Positions 10,355 to 18,089 of a stretch of 64,000 nucleotides of DNA are shown here, piece after piece. The first letter of the stretch is position 1, and each line of letters opens with the position of its first letter. The translations under genes were made by a program, and so were the position numbers. The notes under the pieces are model-generated. The model was not told the DNA's origin and did not search any database. It worked only from the letters and a program-made list of their open reading frames with translations. Origin of the DNA: Bacteroidia bacterium (lineage in GTDB: Bacteria > Bacteroidota > Bacteroidia > Flavobacteriales > Flavobacteriaceae); contig JAUIBW010000007.1 in the NCBI GenBank assembly GCA_030427585.1, forward strand, positions 113,480 through 177,479. Reading direction: 5' to 3'.

Positions 10355-11455
10355 TTACTGATTAAAAAATTTTTTGACTGTATTCACTACTTTTTCTGCA
10401 GATTCTAAAGACAAATGTTCACCTATTGGCAGACTTAATAATAAAGTATCAATTTCATTAGCCTTAAAGTCAGCATTTGCTTTATCAAGATACTTATATG
10501 CTGCTAATTTTGGAAGTGAAATAGGGTAATGAATTCCTGTTTGAATATTATACTCTGATAAATACGCTTTTAACTCATCTCTTTTGTCTGTTCTGATAAC
10601 AAATAGGTGATATACCTGCCTTGCCCATTCTGAACGTTTGGGAAGAATAATTTCAGCAACATCTTTAAGATTTTCCAGGTAATAATCAGCTATTTTGATA
10701 CGATGATTGGTCCACTTTTCCAGATATTTCAATTTTACATCCAAAATAGCGGCTTGAAGTGTATCCAGCCTACTATTTCGCCCTTCGAAAACATGATTAT
10801 ATTTTTCTACTCTTCCATGATTAGCAATCATACGACATTGAGTAGCTAATTTCTCATTATTGGTTACTATTGCTCCTCCATCTCCATACGCTCCAAGGTT
10901 TTTACCTGGATAAAAGCTAAATGTCCCAATATCCCCAATAGCTCCGATTCTTTTTCCTTTATATTCGGCCCCATGCGCTTGTGCACAATCTTCGATAATT
11001 TTAAGATCATGTTGTTTTGCAATTGCCAAAAGTTCATCCATATCACAAGGATGCCCATATAAATGAACAGCTATAATTGCTTTTGTACTGCTTGTAATTA
11101 CAGATTTCAAACTGTCGATTGATATCATATAGTTATCCTCATCACAATCACAAAAAACTACTTTATGACCAGATCTGGTCACTGCTTCTGAGCTTGCTAT
11201 AAAACTATTGGCAGGAACGATAATTTCTGAACCTTTAGGAAGATTCAGCGCTTCAATTCCTATCTCCAGTGCATCCGTACCATTTGCAACTCCAATACAA
11301 TAATTGGCTTTCTGAAAGGAAGCAAAATTCTTTTCGAAAGATTTTAAGGGCTCTCCCCCAATAAATGAGGAGTTACTAATAATGTTTTGGATAGCTCCAT
11401 CTATTTCTTCTTTTATGGTACTATATTGATATTGTAAATCAAGAAATTTGATCAT
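10355..11455 (-). CDS. DegT/DnrJ/EryC1 sugar aminotransferase (WbpE/WlbC-like)
   Basis: A PLP-dependent aminotransferase of 366 residues that probably adds an amino group from glutamate to a 3-keto nucleotide sugar. The PLP lysine is Lys-185 in FSFYPGKNLGAYGDGG, and EDCAQAHGA (155-163) is the cofactor-facing segment. The sequence looks closest to enzymes making 3-amino sugars (WbpE, WlbC, QdtB, FdtB). It overlaps the formyltransferase gene by 17 bases and lies six bases before lhgO, indicating translational coupling. With the WlbA-like dehydrogenase and formyltransferase it makes a plausible oxidation, amination and formylation series. The exact substrate is inferred, not shown. Confidence 0.88.
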   Translation of the reverse strand: MIKFLDLQYQYSTIKEEIDGAIQNIISNSSFIGGEPLKSFEKNFASFQKANYCIGVANGTDALEIGIEALNLPKGSEIIVPANSFIASSEAVTRSGHKVVFCDCDEDNYMISIDSLKSVITSSTKAIIAVHLYGHPCDMDELLAIAKQHDLKIIEDCAQAHGAEYKGKRIGAIGDIGTFSFYPGKNLGAYGDGGAIVTNNEKLATQCRMIANHGRVEKYNHVFEGRNSRLDTLQAAILDVKLKYLEKWTNHRIKIADYYLENLKDVAEIILPKRSEWARQVYHLFVIRTDKRDELKAYLSEYNIQTGIHYPISLPKLAAYKYLDKANADFKANEIDTLLLSLPIGEHLSLESAEKVVNTVKKFFNQ

Positions 11456-12185
11456 CTTCTTTTGTAAAATATATTTTTTGAGAATTTATTAAGCAATAAG
11501 GAGGCTCAAAACCAGGAAAATAAGTGGCTCTTATATGTTTCTTCACTTTTTCTTCTGGCCACGCCAAGTCTATTTTTTTAATGTCGTTAATCTCCTTTCG
11601 ATAATGCAATGAAGTTCCTCTGGACCCGATATATTCGCTTTGAGGAATCAATTTATAATCTCCTTTTATTAAATCTGATAAACTTTCTTTAAAAAGCTCT
11701 ACAGATGCATCATAAGTCTCCTGATGCAATTCTTTGACCCAGATATTTTCTTTTACCGGAAAGCGTTTTTCGAAAATGATATCGCCGGAATCTATTCCTT
11801 CTTCTAAACGATGAATCGTTGTTCCGAATTCTTTTTTGTTTTCGAGGATAGCAAAGGAGAACTGATTACACCCTCTGTACTCAGGCAGAGGGGCCATATG
11901 TAAGTTTACAGTAATTTCTCTAGCTTTTTGGATATGTTCTTTTTTTAATATCCGATGGTACTGAACAGAAATAGCAATGTCTACTGTTTCTGTTAAAGAC
12001 AAATATTCATCCAAATCATTTATAATTCTAAGATCTTGAGATTTTGCATATTCCAGCACATCTTGCCCTCTTTGGTTTGTTAGAATTCCGAGAATATTAT
12101 AACCTAACGATTTGGATTGTTCGTTAAGATATCGAAGACAACCTAATCCTATTTTTTTTGATCCTAAAAAAACTACATTTTTCAT
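11439..12185 (-). CDS. Sugar N-formyltransferase
   Basis: A 248-residue member of the formyltransferase family that uses N10-formyltetrahydrofolate. The catalytic triad pattern is complete: Asn-94 and His-96 in VNLHMAPLPEYRG, and Asp-132 in EEGIDSGDI. The small size and the PLPEYRGCNQFSF segment resemble nucleotide-sugar N-formyltransferases (WlaRD, QdtF, VioF type) rather than methionyl-tRNA formyltransferase or PurN. It lies between the Gfo/Idh dehydrogenase (six bases) and the aminotransferase (17-base overlap), so the amino sugar made there is the likely acceptor. No separate acetyltransferase is present in this cassette. Confidence 0.85.
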   Translation of the reverse strand: MKNVVFLGSKKIGLGCLRYLNEQSKSLGYNILGILTNQRGQDVLEYAKSQDLRIINDLDEYLSLTETVDIAISVQYHRILKKEHIQKAREITVNLHMAPLPEYRGCNQFSFAILENKKEFGTTIHRLEEGIDSGDIIFEKRFPVKENIWVKELHQETYDASVELFKESLSDLIKGDYKLIPQSEYIGSRGTSLHYRKEINDIKKIDLAWPEEKVKKHIRATYFPGFEPPYCLINSQKIYFTKEDDQIS

Positions 12186-12191
12186 GATGAA

Positions 12192-13217
12192 CTATAGTGG
12201 TTTATTTCGATCCTTAATCTTATTGTATATTTTGTCAATGATTTCTACTGTTTTAAGGCCTTCAAAACCATTAGCAGAAATTACTCCGTCATTGGTCAAT
12301 ACCTCTACTACGTTTTCATATACCTTATCGTGGTTAGACATAGACCCCTGGTATTGTCCGTAGTTATTAGCAGTATTTCCTTCAGGTAAATTTTCTACTT
12401 TATATCCCTCGATATTTTGGTATTCCAACTCATTAAGGTACTGACCACCTATTTTTACAGTTCCCTTTTCTCCAAAAATAGTAAGTGATCCTTCCATATT
12501 TTTACCATGACTGTTCACTGTGTAATTGATACTTCCAATAGCTCCGTTATAGAACTCCAATGCGATCACACCGTTGTCATCGAATTCTGTTATTCCCTGG
12601 TGATGGAAATTACCTCCAAAAGCTTCAACATTCTTTACGTCCCCTACCATCCAATACAATAGATCTATAAAGTGGCTAAACTGGGTATATAGTGTTCCTC
12701 CGTCGAGATCCAATGTTCCTTTCCAGGAATTTTTATAGTAATCTGGATTTCTATTCCAGAAACAATTTAATTGTGCAGAATATATTTTACCTAGCTTGCC
12801 TTCGTCAATTATTTTTTTAACTGCTTCAACAGGTGGATTAAATCTATTTTGCTTAACAATCATTAATCTCTTATTGGCACGTTCTGCTACTTTGATCATC
12901 TCGCCACAATCATAAACATTGATCGCCATAGGCTTTTCGCAAAGTACATGAAATCCAGCTTTTAAAGATTGAATAGTATGCTCCGCATGTAATCCGTTTG
13001 GAGAACAAATAGCAACTAAATCAACTTCGGGTTCATTAGCAAGCATCTTTTCTATCGAAGGATATGCTGTAGCATCATATTCTTTTGCTAATGATGTTGC
13101 TTTATCAAACTCAATATCACAAACTGCCTTTAGGTTACCATTATTATTGATATGACCAGCGTGTCTGTTTCCTATTCTACCACAACCAACAATGGCAAAG
13201 TTTAATTCTTTATTCAC
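12192..13217 (-). CDS. Gfo/Idh/MocA oxidoreductase, WlbA/WbpB-like sugar 3-dehydrogenase
   Basis: An NAD-dependent dehydrogenase of 341 residues. The Rossmann loop is VGCGRIGNRHAGHI (10-23), the EKP motif contains Lys-95, and a conserved His-182 follows in QFSHFIDLL. The stretches VKQNR, CFWNRNPDYYKNSWKGT, the following DGG, and MEGSLTIFGEKGTVKIGG strongly resemble Bordetella WlbA, which oxidises UDP-GlcNAc-uronate at C3. Some WlbA/WbpB enzymes re-oxidise their NADH with 2-oxoglutarate, forming 2-hydroxyglutarate. The start is a GTG at 13217, with no better ATG nearby. It is the first gene of the five-gene cassette, behind a consensus-like promoter at 13362-13394. The substrate is inferred. 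Confidence 0.87.
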   Translation of the reverse strand: MNKELNFAIVGCGRIGNRHAGHINNNGNLKAVCDIEFDKATSLAKEYDATAYPSIEKMLANEPEVDLVAICSPNGLHAEHTIQSLKAGFHVLCEKPMAINVYDCGEMIKVAERANKRLMIVKQNRFNPPVEAVKKIIDEGKLGKIYSAQLNCFWNRNPDYYKNSWKGTLDLDGGTLYTQFSHFIDLLYWMVGDVKNVEAFGGNFHHQGITEFDDNGVIALEFYNGAIGSINYTVNSHGKNMEGSLTIFGEKGTVKIGGQYLNELEYQNIEGYKVENLPEGNTANNYGQYQGSMSNHDKVYENVVEVLTNDGVISANGFEGLKTVEIIDKIYNKIKDRNKPL

Positions 13218-13361
13218 ACGTTTAAATTTTAATCATTATTTACATAAGTGAACGCATTAACACCTTTGAAATTATTTATACAAGGATAGGTTACTCTCAC
13301 TAAAAATCTAATCATTGCTTAAATGAAAAATTCCTTACTATTTTCCAAATACTTAAAAAAC

Positions 13362-13394
13362 GCAAAGGTACTCTTATTTCTGTAAAGTTGTCAA
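13362..13394 (-). promoter_or_regulatory. Predicted promoter for the formyl-sugar cassette
   Basis: On the minus strand TTG (13394-13392) is followed after 21 bases by TACCTTTGC (13370-13362), matching the Bacteroidota TAnnTTTG -7 element. It is about 145 bases upstream of the WlbA-like gene. The intergenic region 13218-13496 otherwise holds only the divergent promoter and palindrome listed separately. Confidence 0.5.
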
Positions 13395-13430
13395 CATTAT
13401 TTAGGATTTAAATTCTTCAAATGAAGTCTT

Positions 13431-13439
13431 TACCTTTGC
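13431..13439 (+). promoter_or_regulatory. Predicted -7 element for the ankyrin gene
   Basis: TACCTTTGC at 13431-13439 is a consensus TAnnTTTG element on the plus strand, 57 bases before the ankyrin ATG. It is the same nine-base word as the divergent element at 13370-13362. No clear -33 TTG is present at the expected distance. Confidence 0.45.
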
Positions 13440-13448
13440 CTCTTTTAT

Positions 13449-13463
13449 CGTTTATTATAAACG
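13449..13463. promoter_or_regulatory. 15-bp palindrome, possible operator
   Basis: CGTTTATTATAAACG has perfect seven-base arms around a single central base. It begins nine bases after the -7 element at 13431-13439, so it would cover the start of the ankyrin transcript. An operator or a short 5' hairpin is possible. Confidence 0.35.
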
Positions 13464-13496
13464 TTTAATTTCCATACTCATTTTACTACAGGATTT

Positions 13497-13910
13497 ATGA
13501 CTCCAGAAGAACTGTTTTTTGATGCTTGCGAAAAAGGAAATATAGAAGAAGTTACCTCTTTAATCCCTTTAATATCAAATATCGATATACAAACAAAAGA
13601 GGGCTGGACTGGCCTTGTGAAAGCTGTTTTTAACGCACATTTTGAATTGGCTAAATTACTGGTGGCTCATGGCGCTAATGTAAACGCTACTAATCATAAG
13701 GGTACTACTGTTTTTATGTATGCCAAAACTCCTGTGTTTGCCTCTAAAAATACCGAAATTTTAAGTTGGCTAATTGATCAGGGAGCAGATCTCAATGCTA
13801 CCGAATATAGATCACTTACCGTTCTTGATTATGTAAAAAAAGAAGGAGCAACCTGGTTAGAAGACTGGCTAATTGAAAGAGGAGCTAAATATGCTCACGA
13901 ACTGATATAG
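13497..13910 (+). CDS. Small ankyrin-repeat protein
   Basis: A 137-residue soluble protein made of about three to four ankyrin repeats. Repeat marks are EGWTGLVKAVFNAHFELAKLLVAHGANVNATNH (split across 36-68), then TEILSWLIDQGADLNATEYRSL, and a C-terminal EDWLIERGAKY. No signal peptide is visible, so a cytoplasmic protein-binding role is likely; the partner is unknown. ATG 13497 is the only sensible start and lies behind a -7 element and a palindrome. It is the only plus-strand gene inside the polysaccharide locus, and its last 26 bases overlap the 3' end of the convergent O-antigen ligase gene. Confidence 0.85.
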   Translation: MTPEELFFDACEKGNIEEVTSLIPLISNIDIQTKEGWTGLVKAVFNAHFELAKLLVAHGANVNATNHKGTTVFMYAKTPVFASKNTEILSWLIDQGADLNATEYRSLTVLDYVKKEGATWLEDWLIERGAKYAHELI

Positions 13911-15609
13911 TTTTTTTAAAAATTGCGTTCTGATTAAAAACAGAATAAAAAAACGAAACAAAAACGATCCCCCACTGCCTATTAAGGATACTTTCAAAAA
14001 AAGAATTAATTAAAATTAAAATCACAAAGCAAATAATAAAAACCTTTTCTTTATCAGAAAATTTATTGATTTGAAATAATGGTAAACCTAGATATATTAT
14101 CAACAAAACTAGGCCAAATACTCCTCCATTAATTAGGGCTTGTAAATATTGATTATGGGCATTTAAATCTAGTTTGGTTTTTTTATTTAGCATTTTTTCT
14201 CCATTCCTATTTCCCATACCAATTAATAAATCTTTTGACTCAAATTCAAATATAGAATTCCAGACTGTTAACCTATCCGAAGTACTTAGTCCATCCTTTT
14301 TATTATACAAAATAGTCTCTACTGATTGTTTTACTCTATGTTTCAATGTTGGGAAAAGTAAAATTGTAGAAAAACTTGCCAATAATAAAAAATTCAATAT
14401 TAAGGTCATTTTACGTTGCTTTTTATAAAAAAAGAACAGTAAAAACAGTAGAATAGCAAACAATGAAAGAATTGCCCCCTTTGAAGAAATAAATAAAACA
14501 ATCAAAGAGTTAAAAATGACAAAACCTAAATCAGAATATTTAAACTTAAAAAACAAATGTGTCAAGAAAAAAACAATAGCTGTTATTATGAAAATAGAAT
14601 AATAGGTAGGGTGAATACTCAAAGGTTTTAAAAGGTTTTCTCTGAAAAACCCTCGAAAATTTAAACTAAATCCAGAAGGTAATTCCTTATTTATGTTTTT
14701 GCCTAAACCTATTTGAGGCCCCCATAAATACAATCCACTTTTTCCGTCTCCTTTGTGTCTAAATTTTCCATTGCCATTAACCAAAGTGATTTGTATTCTT
14801 TCAGAAATAGCGTCATTATCAGTAACATTAATTACTGAACACTTATACCAACCATTGTCAAATTTTTCAATTTCACCAATTAATCCATCTTCTTTTTTGC
14901 CGATATAACCTTTTGATATATTAAACCAAACCCCTTTATGGTTAATCCCGTCATATTGCCTTATCAGCACCCATTCCTTTTCAGCGCTTTTCACAAAAAC
15001 ACTTCTAAAATATTCTTGATTTTGCTCAATGTCATTATATATGTTATAGATCAGGTCATGAGATTCTTCTTCTTGATTTTCAGTAAGCTTAATAACATTT
15101 TGTCCTCCATTGGGTGCTTGAATATTTACATCTCTATTCATTCTAACTCCAAACTCTTTCCAAACATCATCTGGAAACTGATCAGTCCAACCTTTTTTCA
15201 GGGTAAAAAATATAGCATATATTATTAACACAAGATTTGTTAAAGTAATACCATAACTGAAAAATTTAATAATTTTAGGACTAATACGATCATCATTAAA
15301 CAAAAAAATTATAGGAAAGATCAAAAACGGCAACAGTCTTTCTATTACTTTGAAATCAAGTATTCCATAAAAAGAATCCAGAAAGAATCCGATCAAAACG
15401 CTTAATACAAAGGATAACGAAAGAAAAAAAACAGTTTTTATTTCTTTCCACTTTCTAACATTTTTAAAAACATCTACAGAACAAAGTGCTAGTGAAACTA
15501 TAATAAAAACACTATTTAATTTTAAGGATATAAACAATGATATAGGTATCAATGCAAGAAATAAAACCTTGATACCGTTATATAGTTTTAATATCTGAGT
15601 ATTTGGCAT
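13885..15609 (-). CDS. O-antigen ligase family protein with an inserted carbohydrate-binding-like domain
   Basis: A 574-residue membrane protein, much longer than the usual 400-450. Hydrophobic segments fill residues 12-140 and 335-560. The Wzy_C part (about 340-510) contains SDRLTVWNSIFEFESKDLL and LDLNAHNQYLQALINGGVFG, as expected for a WaaL/Wzy-type enzyme acting on the periplasmic side. Residues of about 155-302 are polar and look like a separate beta-sandwich: FRSVFVKSAEK, NGWYKCSVINV (252-262) and GLYLWGPQIG (292-301), marks seen in carbohydrate-binding and phage-fibre lectin-like domains. The domain would face the periplasm. It follows a GT4 gene by 61 bases and overlaps the ankyrin gene tail to tail. 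Confidence 0.85.
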   Translation of the reverse strand: MPNTQILKLYNGIKVLFLALIPISLFISLKLNSVFIIVSLALCSVDVFKNVRKWKEIKTVFFLSLSFVLSVLIGFFLDSFYGILDFKVIERLLPFLIFPIIFLFNDDRISPKIIKFFSYGITLTNLVLIIYAIFFTLKKGWTDQFPDDVWKEFGVRMNRDVNIQAPNGGQNVIKLTENQEEESHDLIYNIYNDIEQNQEYFRSVFVKSAEKEWVLIRQYDGINHKGVWFNISKGYIGKKEDGLIGEIEKFDNGWYKCSVINVTDNDAISERIQITLVNGNGKFRHKGDGKSGLYLWGPQIGLGKNINKELPSGFSLNFRGFFRENLLKPLSIHPTYYSIFIITAIVFFLTHLFFKFKYSDLGFVIFNSLIVLFISSKGAILSLFAILLFLLFFFYKKQRKMTLILNFLLLASFSTILLFPTLKHRVKQSVETILYNKKDGLSTSDRLTVWNSIFEFESKDLLIGMGNRNGEKMLNKKTKLDLNAHNQYLQALINGGVFGLVLLIIYLGLPLFQINKFSDKEKVFIICFVILILINSFFESILNRQWGIVFVSFFYSVFNQNAIFKKTISVREHI

Positions 15610-15670
15610 TTTGTTATGTTCTAATTAAAAAAAATCACTGAGAAGAAAACATTTGATTACTTAATTAGGA

Positions 15671-16762
15671 TTAAGGTGTACTAGATATTTTAAAATACTT
15701 TTCAATCAAAATATCGCCTGTTTCATTCCATAAATCTATTGTCTTATTATCATTTCTTAAATTGCTTTGAAGATCTTTTTGATTTCTGTAAGTCCAAATA
15801 ATGGCTTTTTGAAATTCATTTAAATCTCCCGGAGAGACCAATTTACCATTAGCTCCATCCATTATAATATCCCCTAATCCTCCTACATTATATGCTACTA
15901 CAGGGGTTTTTAATCCAAATGAAGTAAAAACTACTCCACTTTGCTCTATCTTTTTGTATGGCATCAATGCTGTAAACGCTCCTTCATATAGTTCTATAAG
16001 TCTATTAACATCAATATATCCAGAAATTATAACCACATTATCTTCGATATTAAAATCTTTCACCATCTTTCTTAATGAGTCAATATATTCGATTGAACCA
16101 GCACCTTCAATATGTAATTTTAAATTGTACCCTTTATCAATTATTTTTTTGACTATAGTAATAGCATCTTCAAATCCTTTATATGGAGATATCATTCCTA
16201 ACATAACCATAGTATTACTTTCTTTTATTTCAGTTTTTTCAAATCCCGAATAAAAAAGCCCATGAAATATCCTGATAATCTTTTTTTGAGGGTTTAGTTT
16301 AACTATTTTATTTCTTGTTTCATCAGTATGTACTACCAAATTATCTAGTATAGAATATAATTTGTTATACCTGTTTATTACGTTTTCTCGAACTTCATTA
16401 TGTGGATAAAAGTTATGTACGGTATAAAAGACATTCTTGTTTCTTTTCTTAAGTAATTTTAGAAAAAAAAGGTCTATTCCAGAATGTTTTAAGAAAGGCA
16501 ACCACTGGATGTGGATTACTTCAAATGATTTACCAATAACAATCAAATAACACCAGTTTAGAAAATAATTAAGTAGCTTATTTTTAACATCAATACCAAC
16601 ATAAGATATAAGATTAGAATGAATTTTTAAATCATTTACATTTTTATACCCCAAAACCTTTATTTCTATTCCATCTCTTTTTGCAAGCTCTGAAGAAAAA
16701 TAATGTGTATAGGTCGGAGAGGTTCCATTAAAATCAACCACTAAAATTTTCTTTTCTTTCAT
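15671..16762 (-). CDS. Glycosyltransferase family 4
   Basis: A 363-residue GT-B fold transferase. The N-terminal domain contains VIHIQWLPF and YTVHNFYPHN. The C-terminal donor domain contains MLGMISPYKGFEDAI and the family signature around EQSGVVFTSFGLKTPVVAYN, which holds the glutamate-rich donor site. It should add one sugar to the lipid-linked repeat in the cytoplasm; donor and linkage are unknown. The ATG at 16762 is preferred over a TTG six bases upstream; it sits two bases after the acetyltransferase stop, so the genes are coupled. Confidence 0.88.
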   Translation of the reverse strand: MKEKKILVVDFNGTSPTYTHYFSSELAKRDGIEIKVLGYKNVNDLKIHSNLISYVGIDVKNKLLNYFLNWCYLIVIGKSFEVIHIQWLPFLKHSGIDLFFLKLLKKRNKNVFYTVHNFYPHNEVRENVINRYNKLYSILDNLVVHTDETRNKIVKLNPQKKIIRIFHGLFYSGFEKTEIKESNTMVMLGMISPYKGFEDAITIVKKIIDKGYNLKLHIEGAGSIEYIDSLRKMVKDFNIEDNVVIISGYIDVNRLIELYEGAFTALMPYKKIEQSGVVFTSFGLKTPVVAYNVGGLGDIIMDGANGKLVSPGDLNEFQKAIIWTYRNQKDLQSNLRNDNKTIDLWNETGDILIEKYFKISSTP

Positions 16763-16764
16763 AA

Positions 16765-17307
16765 TCAATCAAAAGGGGGGAACCATTTACAATTATAATT
16801 AAGTTTTTCAGTTCTCTTTCCAATAGCTTTTGCTGGAACTCCACCAACTACAGTATATGGCAAGACATCCTTGCTTACAACCGCTCCTGAGGCCACAACA
16901 GAACCTTTACCAAGTTTAACTCCAGGTAAAATAATCGCTCGGGTACCTATCCAAACATAATCTTCAATGTGTATTCTTTTTTCGATATACCTGAAGTCTT
17001 CGCTATTTATATCATGACTTGCCGAAATTAAATGAACTTCTGGAGAAATAGATATGTTGTCTCCCATAGATATCCCTCCTCTACCATCCAGATAACAAGA
17101 TCTATTTATCGAACAATTTTCGCCAATAATTATATTGCTTCTGTTAATAAATGTATTAAGGTGTATACTGCTGCCTTTCCCTATTTTAATTCTTAACACA
17201 TGTCTATAATATGCATGTCGAATAAAGTAAAAGGGTATTTTATTGATTATTTGATTAGGTAAATAATTTATAATAAAATGATATGGATACCTTAAAATCT
17301 TTCTCAT
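16765..17307 (-). CDS. Hexapeptide-repeat acyltransferase (WcaF/maa-like)
   Basis: A left-handed beta-helix O-acetyltransferase of 180 residues from ATG 17307 (a TTG at 17322 would add five). Repeats are visible as IIIGENCSINRSCYLDG, GISMGDNISISPEVHLIS, HIEDYVWIGTRAIILPG, and VKLGKGSVVASGAVVSKDV followed by VGGVPAKAIG. The catalytic histidine is in SASHDIN. It probably acetylates a sugar hydroxyl of the repeat unit with acetyl-CoA. It lies between two glycosyltransferase genes with almost no spacing. A serine- or sugar-specific acceptor cannot be told apart from sequence. Confidence 0.87.
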   Translation of the reverse strand: MRKILRYPYHFIINYLPNQIINKIPFYFIRHAYYRHVLRIKIGKGSSIHLNTFINRSNIIIGENCSINRSCYLDGRGGISMGDNISISPEVHLISASHDINSEDFRYIEKRIHIEDYVWIGTRAIILPGVKLGKGSVVASGAVVSKDVLPYTVVGGVPAKAIGKRTEKLNYNCKWFPPFD

Positions 17308-17318
17308 TAGTGATTTAA

Positions 17319-18089
17319 TCAATATAAGTTATATTTTTTTAAAAAGAGAACTCCTCTTTTTAATAGTCCAAATAGGTAAATTAAAAAATTATTGTAACCA
17401 TTATTTTTTAATACCTTTTGGTATTCAATTAGAGCTAATTTTTCAAACTTAGTGCTAACCCCTCCTAAACGCATATAAGTTACATTATTGCACTTTATAA
17501 ATTTAATTTTCTTTTTAAAGCATCTTAACAAAAAGTCCGTATCTATTGCAATTTTATAATTTGTATTATATCCTCCGATCTCTTTAACCAATTTAGAGGT
17601 CATGAAGCAGGTAGTAAAAGAGAATCCAAAATTAATATAAATCCTTTTTGGATTAAATTCTTTATCTATGATCTCTACTAGTTTTTTATCATGATCAACT
17701 CTTTTACAAATACCATATGAAAGTTGAGGTTTATTAAAATCTAGGCAATTTACAGCACATTCTACCGCATCATCTTCGTACCAATCATCAGAGTTTAACA
17801 TTCCAATAATAAGTCCTTCGGCCATTTTCAAACCTTTATTCCAGGCATCTGCAATCCCATTGTCTTTCTCACTCAAAAACTTAAATCGAATATTTTTCTC
17901 TTCTATTCTAGCCTTATAAGAATTAACAATTTCAATTGTTTTGTCATATGATTCTCCATCTACAATGATATACTCCAAATTAGTATATGTTTGTTTTAAC
18001 AAAGAATCTATAGTGTCTTTAATAGTAGCTTCACTATTATATGTAATTGTGATAACACTTACAAGTGGTATGTTATTTTCTGGACGCAT
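17319..18089 (-). CDS. Glycosyltransferase family 2 (WcaA-like)
   Basis: A 256-residue GT-A transferase. The N-terminal nucleotide-binding strand is VSVITITYNSEATIKDTI, followed by YIIVDGESYDKT. The metal-binding acidic motif is NSDDWYEDD, and the acceptor-side segment is AIDTDFLLRCFKK. It adds a sugar to the growing lipid-linked repeat; the sugar is unknown. The ATG at 18089 is used rather than the TTG one codon upstream. It overlaps the EpsG-like gene by 17 bases. Confidence 0.9.
   Translation of the reverse strand: MRPENNIPLVSVITITYNSEATIKDTIDSLLKQTYTNLEYIIVDGESYDKTIEIVNSYKARIEEKNIRFKFLSEKDNGIADAWNKGLKMAEGLIIGMLNSDDWYEDDAVECAVNCLDFNKPQLSYGICKRVDHDKKLVEIIDKEFNPKRIYINFGFSFTTCFMTSKLVKEIGGYNTNYKIAIDTDFLLRCFKKKIKFIKCNNVTYMRLGGVSTKFEKLALIEYQKVLKNNGYNNFLIYLFGLLKRGVLFLKKYNLY

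Noticed and set aside
10355..13217. dTDP-Qui3NFo/Fuc3NFo route for the formyl-sugar cassette
   Set aside because: The required QdtA/FdtA ketoisomerase is not seen, and the first gene is a WlbA-like dehydrogenase, which such a route does not need. Not fully excluded.
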